Part shown: in pieces, positions 33,644-46,352 of the stretch
Layout: every line of letters begins with the position of its first letter
Numbering within the stretch: position 1 is the first letter of the stretch
Source: Combretum micranthum
Lineage: Eukaryota; Streptophyta; Magnoliopsida; Myrtales; Combretaceae
Length of the DNA: 64,000 nt
Assembly (NCBI GenBank): GCA_024138025.1
Contig: JAMXBD010000204.1
Span: 186,001 to 250,000 of the forward strand
Direction of reading: 5' to 3'
Notes under the pieces: model-generated
What the model was told of the DNA's origin: nothing
What the model saw: only the letters and a program-made list of their open reading frames with translations
The model's database searches: none
Translations under genes and position numbers: made by a program

Positions 33644-35133
33644 TAAAATGGGTTAATTAAAAAAAATTACCTGTGTTTTGGCTATTTGCAAATACATGAC
33701 ATGTGTTAATCTTTTTAACAAATAAGTGACATGAGTTTAATTCAAACGTAACAATATCATTTAATAATTTTGAAAGGACACACGTCAATATCTTATTGGT
33801 CTAGCATTTTCTTCAATATTGCTGGATTTTTCAAATGGATTTTAATATTTTTATTAATTTTATTTTATTTAGTAACATTTTTTTATTAAATTGATTTTTT
33901 AAAACGAATAAGATACTATCATGTATTTCTCAAATAATATTTAATAATATCGATACTTTTGTATGAAATTTATATCACCTTTTTTATTAAAAAAATTAAT
34001 ACAAGTCATATATTTGTAAATAGACATAAATACGAAAAGACTTTTATAATTAACCCTTAAAAAATTAACCCATAAATTTTAGACCTACTTTAACCACTTC
34101 ATATGCTCTCTATTTACACAACAAATACTAGCCAGACTAACAGAAATTTAGCAAGTATTACCTTGCTTGCTTTCCATCTGTTTGCTCTCGTTTTTCTTTC
34201 CATTTATTTACTCTCCTTCTTCACTCTCTAGAATAAACCGGTATAAAATATCTTTGAAGATTTTCGAAAATTTTTATCGACACTGTTGGAGTGTCTTCAA
34301 TTTCCTTCAGTCTCTACTTTTCGGAAAAATCTTTGATGGATATTACACACTATATAAATATAAATATATTATAATTTTTCGATTATTTTTTAGCATATGA
34401 TAATGTAATAGATAGTTATCAAAATAACTATCATCTTTATACTCATTTGTTAAAATACTATTAAAAATTACATAATTTTCACCGTACTTCTTTTCCCCAC
34501 TCACCGGGTGTTCCTCTCTCTCTCTCTCTCCCTTTGATTTTTGTTGGGTTGTGTTACGTAATTACCGATTGAATTTTGTGATTGGCGTTTGTCAGGATCA
34601 TTTGACCTTGCGTTAGTTTTGGAAAAAATTATAAAAAAAAAAAAAAGATAAAGGAAAATGTTTCTTAAGATATGCACTTCACATTCACAATCTTTTCTCT
34701 GATATAGTTTGAGTGAATTCAAATTTAATATCTTAATTTTATATGAAAATTTAATTTAATAACTGAATTTTAAAGTGATTAAACTAATATTCAATTAAAA
34801 TTTTTTATTGCTATTTTTATTATATTCTTAAAATGGTTTACTCTATTTTCAAACATAAAGATGCAATCTATTATTAAACTAACTACCTCTCACAACGCCA
34901 ATAATTTGAGTGAATTCAAATTTAATACCTTAATTTTATAAGAAAATTTAATTAATAACTGAATTTTAAAGTGATTAAATTAAAACTCAATTAAATTTTT
35001 TTTATCTTTATTTTTACTATATCCTTAAGAAGGTTTATTTTATTTTCAAATATAAAAATGTAATATATTATTAAATTATATTGCTTCCCCCAACACCGCA
35101 TAGCATCGACAGGCAATCAAAAAGAAATCAACA

Positions 35134-35177
35134 CCTTATATATAAGGCTGGTTAGTAATTATTTTCCAATGTGGGAC
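35134..35177 (-). promoter_or_regulatory. USE-like box plus palindromic TATA, - strand (unit B)
   Basis: Read on the - strand, GTCCCACATTG (35177-35167) is followed after 22 bases by TATATA inside the perfect palindrome CCTTATATATAAGG (35134-35147). Unit A keeps the box at 17852-17862 but has lost the 36-base stretch with the TATA. Confidence 0.35.
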
Positions 35178-35343
35178 ACCTTCTTATATTTGTCTTCTCT
35201 AACTGGTTTGTCTCGGTGAATGACATCAGAAAAAGGAGAATGAAGGGCTTGTCGTACTGGGGTCAAGAGTAGATTCTTGGAACTTTTACAAACCAGAAGG
35301 TGTATAAAAAGATTAATATTATAATAATAAATCCCTTTGCCAC

Positions 35344-35369
35344 AATATATATATATATATATATATATA
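35344..35369. repeat. (AT)n microsatellite, unit B copy
   Basis: It is longer than the partner at 18030-18050. Confidence 0.9.
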
Positions 35370-36614
35370 ATAATACTGATATTTATTATAATTTATAATT
35401 ACATTATAATACTATTTACAAGAAAAAGTAATTGTATAAAAAGATAATAATATTTTTTTACTTGAAAACTTCACAAATGTCTCGGAATTCTTATATTATT
35501 TATAACTCAAGATACTTTTATAACCCTTCATCTATTGATATTTTATTTAGTTTTAGCTCCCATTCTCTAGCCATAGCATCAAACTCACAGAGCAAAGCCT
35601 AAATAAAAAATTGTCTGGTCCTCTCTCTCTTTGATATCGTCACTCTATCTTAGCATTTCATCTTCTTCGTTTTTTTGATACCTCAGTTTTTAATAAAGTT
35701 GTTGACATAGACATACAAACAAATCACGTGATATATGTCATCTAACGTGGCATATCTTTATTATATTTTCATCTAATATGGAAAAGTCTTTATTTTTATT
35801 TATCCGTTGTAATTAATTTAATTTTATTTTTTAATAATTATTATTATTCTATTTTTAAAATAATTTTGAATTCATATTCAGAGCCCAAGCCCATCAACTC
35901 AAACCCAATCTTAACCCAAGCCTTCAATCAATTCCGATTTTTTTTTAAACACAACTTCTAGGCTTGATAATATATAGAAGGCTTGATTACCAATGTGGGA
36001 CATCAGTTTCATATAATTAGCCATGAAAGGATGATTCAAAAGTCTCTTATATTGATCCTCCAATTTCTGAAGAATCAAACCTGTGATTTTTGTGAAACAT
36101 ATCTTGTCCTATTTATATACACATCTATACTCATACTCGATCAATGGAATCATAATGCTTTTGAACTCCATCATCTCCATCATGACCACGAACCACCACA
36201 ATACCTAGTATTACATGACAACTCACTAGAAGCCTTGACAAACACCACTGCTCTTGCTAGTATAACTCAACGAAGAAGACGAACTACTTGTTGACCTGCT
36301 AATGCCTTTGATAAGTAGACAAGGTATGGTTGTCAATTTTTTCTCTGTTTTTTATTCTTAAAATAGAGTATTGAACAATACACCATTACCATCTCTTGGA
36401 GCAAAGAAAAACAAATATATGAAATATACGAAGCACGTTATGTCACCATTATACATACACAGAAAGAGGCAAACAAATTGTGAAAGAAATAAAATATTAA
36501 TGGTTGTTTTGAAAAAAAAAATAGAAAAGAAAGAAACATTAATGTCATGGTCACAAGACTCGCAACATATTTAATCATTAGTTATCAGCTCGAAACAATA
36601 ATAGTTCTGGTATA

Positions 36615-36731
36615 GACTCTCAAAATTTCTTTGATAACCCATAATATGGTTAACTTTGTCATGGAATTTATTCCTGCCTTTAACGAAGCATAGGCAACGC
36701 CTCCTAGAGCTTCGAGACGGTTCCAACTCAT
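36615..36731 (-). pseudogene. Orphan fragment resembling a short-chain dehydrogenase/reductase exon
   Basis: Thirty-nine codons on the - strand, beginning at the ATG at 36731-36729, read GGVAYASLKAGINSMTKLT and end near ILRV. This fits the active-site helix of plant SDR enzymes: the catalytic Tyr and Lys as YxxxK, then a TK word, then an RV word at about the right distance. The usual Gly-rich NAD(P)-binding part is not found nearby, and the text after RV does not continue the family. Unit A has lost this piece, which implies that the ancestral unit carried it. The assignment rests on one short motif region, so it is tentative. Confidence 0.45.
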
Positions 36732-37207
36732 GTCGATCAATTTGAAGCAAGATATCATGAAACAAAATATAAATTTTTTAAAAATATTTTATTAAAGAGA
36801 ATCAAGTGAGACGATGTTTCCGCATGGGATGATGTTGATTTTGCATTTGACTCATGAAGATCTAATCCATGTGCATGAGCCATAACATTCATGACATCTA
36901 AGTTCATTTCTGTATTATTTACAGGTAATGAAATTGACCTCTCAAAAGGCAATATGTTGGATTTTCATACAATCCTTGTCAAATCCGATCCTGAATCGAA
37001 AAATTTCGCTTAAAATAATTCAGTTGCTCCTCATGAGAAGGAATTTGTGATCGTTGATAAAAGACAATAAGGTTAAATCCAGCAGTGCAAGCTTGGTGAC
37101 CATACCGAGAGAGAGAGAGAGAGAGGACGTGCTAGAGAAAGAAAGAGAATTAAGACAGAGAGAGATGATGAAACCTTCCATATATGAGAGATAAGGAGCT
37201 TTTGCTT

Positions 37208-37248
37208 GTCCCACATTGCCAAATTGCCGAAATAAAACCTTCTATACC
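37208..37248 (+). promoter_or_regulatory. USE-like box plus TATA (unit B)
   Basis: GTCCCACATTG at 37208-37218 and TATA at 37243 are 24 bases apart, as in unit A. Confidence 0.35.
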
Positions 37249-37999
37249 TTATGAAGGCCAAAAGAGTAATCGTCGAATAGTTGAATTAGAGAAAGACTGA
37301 AGGTGCGAGGGAGTTTAGATGGGTTTTGAGGAAGGCTTGCATGTTATGTTATGATGATGATATGACATTTTATTAATGAAAGTATTTAATTTTTTAAAAG
37401 TTCATATATTTAATTAAATTTTTAAACAAAGTTTATGTACCAAATTCAACATTAACGCTAAAAATGTAATTTTTTTCTCTCTTTTTGTTTCTTGAAACAA
37501 TCATTGGGATGATGGATGATATACCCATGAAATTGATTAGAAGGAGAAGGGTTGTTTTCACATGGCAAAAGGTTGGATATGTGGGTCTTACCTAAGATTA
37601 TGAACAATTAAAAAAGGAGAATCGAAGATTTTGAGAATAGAAAAATAAAAAGGGAGGAAGACACTCCTCTTCCATCTAGGGAAGAAACTAGATCACCATG
37701 ACAATTTGGCAAGAATTGAAGACTTAGCCCTTTTTTAGTTTTGGTTTCTAAAGTTTTCCAAGACAAAGGTGGTCAAATTTAAGCTTTAACCAATCATATT
37801 TGATTATATATGCCCATGGATTAGATTACTACATCAAATTTCTATGGAAGAGAAAATTTTTTATAGCATAGTGGAAGGGAACCGCTTACTACTAAGGAGT
37901 AGATTAGGAAAGGTTACCGAAAACAGCCTTGATGTATTACCCTAAAAAAATGGAAGGCAACCCATTTGCTCATTAATCTGATGATCATTCCATGATCTC

Positions 38000-38038
38000 G
38001 GCCCACATCGGAGAAAGATTCTTTATTAGCCTTATATG
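38000..38038 (+). promoter_or_regulatory. USE-like box plus TATA (unit B, second)
   Basis: GGCCCACATCG at 38000-38010 and TATATG at 38033 are 22 bases apart, as in unit A. The downstream stretch differs from unit A by several substitutions and lacks the T4 run. Confidence 0.3.
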
Positions 38039-40003
38039 TAAGATAAAGCGAATGCATCCACCGCGGGACGATTTAAACCAGAGGGCGTATAAGGGCTTGG
38101 AGTCTTATTCGTTTGGTGGGCATGGAATTTAACATCTTAAGATGCGGATATAAATTAATTAATTCTGCGCCGTATTTGTGTGTGATTTTGGGTGATTGTT
38201 AAACCTGATTTGTAGGTTTCAATCAACTAACGTGAAAAAACCGAACTGAATCATAGTTACCTTATTTTGCATGTTGTAAGAGGATATGTGAAATTATTTA
38301 GAAAATACATTAAATAATAGAGAAAATAAAAGGGGGTGAAATGGTATATTATAATACTTAAACTGTATATGTGTGTGTAAGAGATCTAACAAATCTTTTT
38401 TTCTCTTCCCCTTCCTATAGTTCAACCTTTAATAGTGCTTTCTCATTGTCTCTTTCTCATAATCCTTCAACCTTTAACAGTGTTTTCTCTTAAGAAAGGC
38501 AAGGTAAGGAGTTTTCTTCCTAAATTATAAAATGGGAAGTGATTTTTCATCTTTACTATCATCTTCTTTGTGGTTTACAACAATTTCTTGAAAGAAAATT
38601 GATGTTTTCAGAGTTGTAACCATGAAAAACAAGTGGTTGGCATGTTCTTGGTGAATTCATAAGCCCTTTGAGTAAGTAAGGATAAAAGACCTGAGACTGT
38701 TTGAGACTAAAGAGAGAACAAGCCTAGGAGATAGAATTGAAAGCAAGTCACACTTGTGCCGAGCCAGTTGGTCTTAAGGGGGAGTGTATGAAAATGCCTT
38801 TGAAGAAATCCCACATGAGCATTTTGAAAAAAATGCCACCTTTCTCCATTATTAAGGCCTACCTTCCTTGGCATTATTGAAGAACCACTCTCCTATGGAA
38901 CATGCTAAAAAGTTCCAATAGAAAATTCTTTGCATTAATCGAGTGAAGTGCTTAAAAGGGAACATATAGAAATTCTATCATTGTTTAGCAAGGAAAATCC
39001 AAGCGGGCCATTGTATATGTTTAGATGCTTGTGCTTCTTTTGCTTACTTATGCTTGAGACAGATAGACATACGGTAAAGTTTACATTGCGGTCTAGGTAG
39101 TTGATGGTATTGGTGGAGTGCTTTATGTATTTCCTGGTAACGATATCTTCTTTTTCTTTGAGTTGATTTTTTTGAGCCAAGGCTTTTTCTTTGTATGTTA
39201 CTGTTCATAAACTCAATGGCTTCTTCACTCCCAACTCTGTAATAACACTTACTGGATTGGTGTTTTTCTCTCTCCAAACTTAGAGAGAAAACAATGGAAA
39301 TAGTGGGAAAGTTACAAAAATATCATTATAAGAATATAATAAGTTTTTTAATCTTTATAGTAATTTAGTCAAATTATCAAAACAATTTCTTCTTTTTTTT
39401 TTTTCCTTCCATCAACCACAAGAAGAAAAAAAGTATTTTCTACTAATTTCCTTCTATTTCTATCTATTTCCACTTGCTATCCAAATAGGAATAAAACTTG
39501 CATTGCTTTTCATATATAAAAATTTGAAATCTATCTGCAAATATAAAAAATAACCTCTTTTGATTTAAGTGATAACAATGGCTTTTAAAAACATGTTGTT
39601 AACTTCAGCACAGATTAAAATATGTGAATAAATAAAGAGAAGGGAACAAAGAATATTAATGATACAACGATATATAATGGTTCGGCCTTGTACGTCATCT
39701 AGTCTTTTAGCTCTATGCTGGGGGACCTGTATTCCATATATATATGTTCCACCATATCCAATGAATTTGGTCTCATTTCACTCTAATCAACCTCTCTAGC
39801 TAACCACTACGCACTACCTATTAGGGTGCTTTAGAGCTTATTTGCAATATTAACTTTTGCCAAACAACACTCATGGCAAAATGAATACAAGTTGATCAGA
39901 AAAAAAATGTAGAAAGCAATAATGAAAAATTAGTGTTGTGAAGAAAATTGATGAATTACGCTGCAGCACTTAATAATTCAATAGATGTAAAGTATCTTAT
40001 TGT

Positions 40004-41848
40004 TGTGTATTCTGGAAATTTGGAAGTCTTCAATAGTTACTGTTGCTCTTCAATGACTAGTTGATGATAAGATTGAATCTTGACTTCACCATTGAGATAA
40101 TATCAGCTCCTCAATTCTTGTGATTTTTTATGCTTAAATCTTCAAGAATTCAATAAAAAATTTGAATCTAAAACACTAGACAGAGTGAAATCCATATGGA
40201 ATTGTTGATCTTGATAATTTCCTGATTTTCTTCTTTAATAAATATTCAAAACTCTTGATCAAAGCTAATGTGATGCTACATTTATCCCTTAATTTTAGCA
40301 GAAAAAATATTCTAGCTAGGCATTATGGTTGTTCTAGCCTTTACCTTTACTTATTCTTCATAATTTTTAATCACATGTTTAGAAATTCTTCATAATATGT
40401 GAGAAAATATCCATACGCTTAAAAACTAACCAATATAATTAAAATCATATTTGCAAGTGAAAGATCTTCAAAAAATTTTGAACTTCATCTGTAATTTGAT
40501 TGACTTGTATAATCCCCATAGATATATTTATCTGACTTTGTGGAATATGTGGAGTATTTTATTCTAATATATTCAACTTTAGAGCTAGATTGGATTTCAA
40601 TCATCGTGTACACTCCTACGTTATTCTAGTTTCATATAAAGAAAGAAGATATGAGTGTGTGAGCCATGAGAGAGATTGGGAAAAGACAAAGGCCTAACTT
40701 AAGTGGAAGAAGAGAAACAATGTGAGTGCACTATCGACTGACCAAAAAGTAGTAGAAGAAAGACTAAAACATGTGTGATATTTGAAAAAGAGTTACATTA
40801 GCCGATTTTTTGTAATTGTGTCGATCGTTTAGGAATGGAAAAAAAAAATAATATTATTATTATATTATTATTATTAATAAATGGGTCGAATTCATGACCC
40901 CTTTTATAACAAGTTTGTAAATGGGTATGAGTCCCATTATTTCCACACTTAAACTTAGACACAAATTTGATCACGTTGTATTCAAATTTGACTTGTTGTC
41001 ATTTGTCTTTATTTTGCTTATCTAAATTCATTTATAATCATATATAATGTCGTGTTTAGGTTTGCAAGAGTTATGTCTTGCCTGCCATTGCTATTTGACT
41101 TCTAATTTTTGTTTTTTTTCCACACTTTAGGTCTCTATTTTGCATTTATCTTTGTAGTTATTTCTTTTCAATTTGGGTGTTGGTTTTTTTTCCTTCTTCT
41201 TTTTTTTTTTTATTTGTAAATACGTTGAGTTAAAAAAGCTTTATTTTGTATTATATAAAGCCAAATTAGCTCCTATTTTGCAAATAACATTCCATGTCGA
41301 TATATTGTAAATAGAATTATAATGGCTCTATCATGGATTCCACATTTGAACTACTTAATATAATATTGGTTGCTTTTCTAACCACTAATATTTTATTAAA
41401 GTTTACCTCGTAGTTGTTTCAATTATATTTGTTAGTTTATAAGTTATACATGCCATGTTATGTAGAGGGTCATTTCAGTAATTGAACTTTAAGCATAATT
41501 TAATGCCATGGGTAGGCCTTCTTGGCTAGTGACAGGGCTTAGCATACAGAGTCCAATAAGAGATGTCGCGAGAAGATTCGGCTTGGTAGGCTCGGAACAG
41601 GGATCCTCAGACCGGTTTATTTTACTTTCGGCCTTATTCTGTTTCCTCATGCATGAAAGTAGACTCAAAAAATGTCTTTTTAGGCTTCATTTGACTAAGA
41701 CAAGGCTTATATGGATAAAACAAGTCTTAAGTCCTTTTATATTATAAATGGGTTGTTTTAAATGAATAATGGGCTTCTTTTATATTATAAAAGCTCTTAG
41801 CTCTTTTCAAGCCCATTTGCAAGTCTGGCATATTGCTAAAGAAGAGAA
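40004..41848. other. Spacer between unit B and the Copia nest
   Basis: No supported gene. The left 600 bases have the style of LTR or leader sequence (AAATCTTCAAGAATTCAA, GGAATTGTTGATCTTG) but no boundaries can be placed. An ATT-rich microsatellite is at 40850-40880 and T-rich runs lie at 41110-41212. An open frame of 79 codons at 41508-41747 is not recognised. Confidence 0.45.
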
Positions 41849-42293
41849 TGTTGGAATTTCCCGATATATTATAAGAGATTGCTCTATTTTCAAATGGATT
41901 TCAATTGAAATCCTTTGTTGACTTTTGGGAAATATATTTCTGAACGTGGTCCACTTTTAATGAGGCTTTAATGAGGTCAACCCATATTTATGTCAACATT
42001 TAGTAAATATTTAAAGCACGAGAAAATTTCACTCATGCCCCCTCGATACATCTTTATCCTCTATGATGGGCAGAGTTTTATAAATGAGATGTGATACTTT
42101 TTGATTAAGGTCACTAAGCTTGCTCCTTCTTTAGAAAAGTTACACCATCAAATTGTGAGCAGGTGAGGGTTTGGAAAACCAAAACAAAAAATAAAGCACT
42201 ATAACTTGGGAGTTAAACTTTGATTATAATGGCTAGATTTGAATATGTTTATTTAGTTTTGGAAACATATTTAAATCGATGAAAAATTTTACA
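41849..42293 (+). repeat. 5' LTR of the nested Copia element
   Basis: It starts TGTTGGAATTTCCC and ends ACA two bases before a primer binding site, which fixes the right edge. A TATA-like TATAAATGAG lies at about 42073. The partner LTR is outside the window, so the left edge is inferred from TGTTGG. Confidence 0.7.
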
Positions 42294-42295
42294 TT

Positions 42296-42308
42296 TGGCA
42301 TCAAAGCC
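42296..42308 (+). other. Primer binding site, initiator-Met tRNA type (mutated)
   Basis: TGGCATCAAAGCC differs from the usual TGGTATCAGAGCC at two positions. It is the tRNA-primed start of reverse transcription for most plant Copia elements. Confidence 0.8.
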
Positions 42309-43321
42309 ATAGGATTGCCTCTGTCTTGCATCTCTGTGTTGGATTACCTCGTTCATCTACAGTTTTGATTTACATTAAGATTTTGAGATATTATATATAT
42401 ATATATATATTCAATCCCAATAAGGTTAGAAATTAATAGGAAATCGGATTTCCATGCTTTCTGGACTTTTAAACATCGGATTTAGTGTCAAAATCGACTG
42501 GAAAATTGTAGGGATTTCCATTTGGATCCTCAAGTCAAAACTGGGTCATAAGCGACCTAGTTGAAGGTTGAAGACAATCGTACAAGTCGTTCCTGGAAAA
42601 CGTACCCTTTAAGAAAGTTTTTGACACTAGAAACTAAAACAAAAGAAAATATACATATATTATAATAATAATAATAAAAAGGGAAAAAGTGGAAAAGAAA
42701 AGAGCTGTGGCTCACTAGTTAATAGGCCTGGACGCATGTCAGGAATCAATCCCCAACAAATGGTTTGATTATTTTTTATTGCTATGTTCTTAAATTAATT
42801 TAATTATAAGAATTTATATGTATAGTTATTGGTGATAATTATACATAAGATAAATAATTAAATTAAAATATTTAGCGCATGTTTTATTTAGATGAATTAT
42901 ATGTTTAATTTTGGTATGTATTTAAACATGCAATATTGAGTTGAATAATTTATGCACATTAAAATGAGTGATTAAAGAGCACATATAATTTGTTTGTTGA
43001 ATAATTATATGCATATATTGTTTATTTGTTTCTTGAAATTTGTATGTATGAATTAACGATTATTATACATGCAATATTATGTGAAATAATATTTGTGCAT
43101 AGCTATTCAATTCATTTGCATTATTTAGGAAATTATTCATCCATTTAACTCTTTATTAAGAATTAATGTTAGGTGATCAATATAATTTTAATTAATTAGG
43201 AATAGCCACAACATCTCTAATTAATTAGGATTACATATTTTGTTTTAAGATGACATTAAAAACATTAATTGTAGCTAATCATATGTGATATAATAAAATC
43301 TACCCACAAGAATTTTGTTAT
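42309..43321 (+). other. Leader of the nested Copia element
   Basis: Non-coding. It has an AT microsatellite at 42391-42410. At about 42706-42755 a stretch reads like worn tRNA promoter boxes (GTGGCTCACTAG and AGGAATCAATCCCC), possibly a SINE or tRNA relic. The GTTAT at 43317-43321 is the left target-site copy of the following solo LTR. The leader continues at 44685-44906. Confidence 0.6.
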
Positions 43322-44684
43322 TGATAAGTGTCAAAAGACTGATATTCTTTATGCTTATTTGGACATATTTATTTTGTAATTTTTGTGATTTAATGAAGAA
43401 AGGGACATTTATTTTGTTAAATATTCATTTTAGGCCTTAAGAGCTCATTATGACAATTTAAGAGAAACGAAAGCAAATAAAGCAAGTTTTGGGCCGAATT
43501 CTACAAGATACGAGGCTTTATTTTTCAGCCCTCCCTCCAGCATAGTGAGGGAAGAACAGAGAGGGATGCAATTGAGCAGATTATAAATACCTAACTTGTT
43601 TTCATCCAAAAAAGGAGGATACATAGTCTAATACATGCAACCAACAATAGAATAGTAGAATAGTAGGGTTTTAGAAGGGTTTCTCTAAACCCTAAGAGAA
43701 AACTACGAATATTCCTTTGTAAAGAGAGAATCCAGAGAGAACTTAACATATTTTTAGGGTTTCACGGCAACTTTGAGTTTCATTGCTTCAATTCATCAAG
43801 GATTACGGTTTTTATTGCTTTATATCATTATGGGTTTCCATGATTTCTCTAAATCATTGATTCGTCTTGCTATATTTATGGAGTAGTTGATTTTGCTTGG
43901 GTTTGTAGATCCTTGTGTTAATTTCATGTAACTTTTCTATGCTTATTTTGACTACGTGTGGATTTATTGAATTTAATAGCTTGAGCTTCACAGATCTTGA
44001 ATCTGTATAGTACACAATATGGGTTCATATTTGATGTCCATAAAATAGGTTGAGAGATCATCTTAATGAATAGATCTAGACTATTGATGAGCTTGATCCA
44101 AAATAGCTTGAGAGATGATGGATGAAAACTTTCCATCACTTGTTTTTAAATTTATTAGGTTGGTTTCTAAAGCAAAGGATTCTTGATCTTTATGTAGATC
44201 TAGGTTGCTAATAGTTTGAGAAGAGATTCCAACGGTCTAATCTAGATCTAGAATTTCTAACCTTGAGAGAGGATTAAATTTACATTCGTGAATCTGACGA
44301 TTCAATAATCAACAAAAATTTTACTAAGAAATTCTTGAGTTACATAAATAGATCTAAGGTGAAGTATGACCCAAGCTACCTTGTGAATTGATATATCTTA
44401 TCTCTTACATGCTTGCTGTGAAGTCTGCTATTGATTCTTGCTAATGCTTGTTAGATTAGGACTAGTTTAGATCTTTAGTTGTATACATTTTTTCCCTATT
44501 TTATTTAGGCTAGATAATAGGAAAAGAGAGAGTAGAAGTATTCACCAGCTTTCCCTTAGAATACAACTTAGATCTTCAACTACACTACATCCAATAGGTG
44601 CGCTTACCTTTTGTTGAGACCATAGTTAGAAAAAGATTTGAAAAAGAGAAATACAAATTTAAAACTCGGTCTGGCAACACACCA
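43322..44684 (+). mobile_element. Solo LTR of an Athila-like element
   Basis: It begins TGATAAGTG and ends CAACACACCA. GTTAT flanks it on both sides (43317-43321 and 44685-44689), a perfect 5-bp target duplication. Its start word, and internal words such as GAAAACTTTCCATCACTTG, GGTGCGCTTACC and GAGACCATAG, match in order the LTRs of the Athila-like element at 46353-56936, though with much divergence. A TATA-like TATAAATACC is at 43584. No internal sequence is left, so recombination between two LTRs removed it. Confidence 0.88.
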
Positions 44685-44906
44685 GTTATATTTTTATGAT
44701 TAATTAGGATAAAATATTAGATTCTATTTCAAAATCTATCCACAGGAATTAAGAAAAGGAACATAATTCAATAGTTTTATCATAAGGCTACAGATGAATC
44801 TAATTGAGTAGGACTTTAGCCCACGGGCAAGTTTTATGTCACTAGATTCATGGATTAAAACGTGATTTACATTGCTAAAGCATGAATTTTTTATTGATCT
44901 CAAATT

Positions 44907-46352
44907 ATGAATAATATGCATGTATGTCTGAACTTTGTAGCTATTCAAACTGCGAACATTTTTTCTATTAAATGTGAAATTTTCGAATTAAGGGATGACA
45001 TCTACAAGGTGTGGAAGGAGAATTTGGGTTGGATGGATATAGATTATGCTATTAGGAAAGATGAACCATTGGATATTACTGTAACCAGCACTCTAGATGC
45101 TATGGCTCTTTATGATAAATGGGAGAGATTTAATCGCCTCTCCTTGATGTTCATAAAGATAAAAATATCTACTGATATTCGCGGTTCTGTCAAACAACAT
45201 AATAAAGTCAAGGATCTTTTGAAAGCCATTGATAGGCAATTTGCTACATTTGACAAGGCCTTTGCAAGCAGCTTGATTATTCAATTATCATCCATGAGGC
45301 TCACTGGGATAATAGGCATGTGTAATCATATCATACGCATGAGGGACATAGCAGCTTAACTAAAAGCCTTAGAGGTTACCATGTCAGAATCTTTCCTGGT
45401 GCACTACATTCTATACACTCTCCCTTAACAATATGGTCCTTTCAAAATCTCTTATAACACACATAAGGACAAGTGATTGATTAATGAACTGTTGACCATA
45501 TGTGTGCAAGAAGAGGAAAGGTTGATAATGGATGAGGGTAAAGAGGTGAACTTAACTGTTCCTGGAAAGAAAAGGTAGGATGATGCCAATAATAAGAGAA
45601 AAGGTAAGACTCCTTCTTAGCTAGTCATAAAGAAAGAGTTGAAGTGTTTCTTTTGTAAGAAGAATGGACACATGAAGAAAGATTGCTTTAAGTTTAAGAA
45701 TTGGCTTAACAAGAACGGTACTCCATTTTTCTTTATTTGTTATGAATCTAATATGGTTAATGTTAATCATAACACGTGGTGGATTGATTCTAGGTCTACA
45801 ATCCACGTTTTTAATACCTTGAGGGTATGCAAAACCTAAGGAAGCCAATGGGAAGTGAACAATACAGCTATTTAGGAAGCAAGATAAGTTCACATGTGGA
45901 AGCCAATGGCACTTGCAATTTAGTTTTAAGTAGTGGTTTTATTTTACATTTAGAAAAGACCTTTTATGTTCAAAGTTTCTCTAGGAACTTGATTTCTATT
46001 TCAAGACTTGTACTTTAATTTTTCGGTTAGTTTATCCAAAAAATATGAAATTATTGGTTATGGTACGTTGTCTGATGGTCTTTACTCCGTTTAATTACAA
46101 AATTATGTTGCTTATAATTCTATGCATGTTATTGTTAGGTTAAAACGATGTGTTGTGAATGAGGAATCCTCTATGTTGTGACACCGAAGATTGAGACACA
46201 TCTCCATTGATATAATTAAAAGATTAGTAAATGAAGGGGTATTTAGTACTTTAGATTTTGCTGATTTTGAGACTTGTGTGGATTGCATTAAGGGTAAGCA
46301 AACTAACAAGTTTAAAAAGGATGCAAAGAGGAGCACAAACCTATTGGAGATC
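44907..46352 (+). pseudogene. Copia gag, protease and pre-integrase region, decayed
   Basis: The gag part shows YKVWKENLGWMDIDYAIRKD, LYDKWERFNRLS and the following helical region. The nucleocapsid knuckle CFFCKKNGHMKKDC (CX2CX4HX4C) is at 45645-45686. The protease site reads WWIDSRSTIHV, where DSG is needed; Gly to Arg kills it. The pre-integrase zinc region follows, with HISIDIIKRLVNEG and CVDCIKGKQT. Stops and frame changes are frequent, for example at 45358, 45837 and 46018. The frame ends at the AGATC target site (46348-46352) of the next insertion and resumes at 56942. Confidence 0.92.

Larger units (their letters stand above)
27108..40003 (+). repeat. Unit B of the tandem segmental duplication
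   Basis: It pairs with 8014-22514 in the same orientation. It keeps an extra 1.2 kb (32437-33643) and 136 bp (36619-36755), and lacks about 1.4 kb upstream of the gene and 1.96 kb of LRR. After 40003 the two sequences part completely: unit A continues into a Copia fragment and unit B into unrelated DNA. Confidence 0.95.
31996..40003. other. Non-coding flank of TNL-B
   Basis: It matches 15940-22514 closely. No intact gene is seen. The parts specific to unit B are 32437-33643 and 36619-36755. The latter holds a short reductase-like coding fragment on the - strand. Confidence 0.6.

Noticed and set aside
41508..41747. Open frame of 79 codons before the Copia 5' LTR
   Set aside because: Not recognisable as a family, no splice or promoter context, and it lies in sequence of unclear origin.
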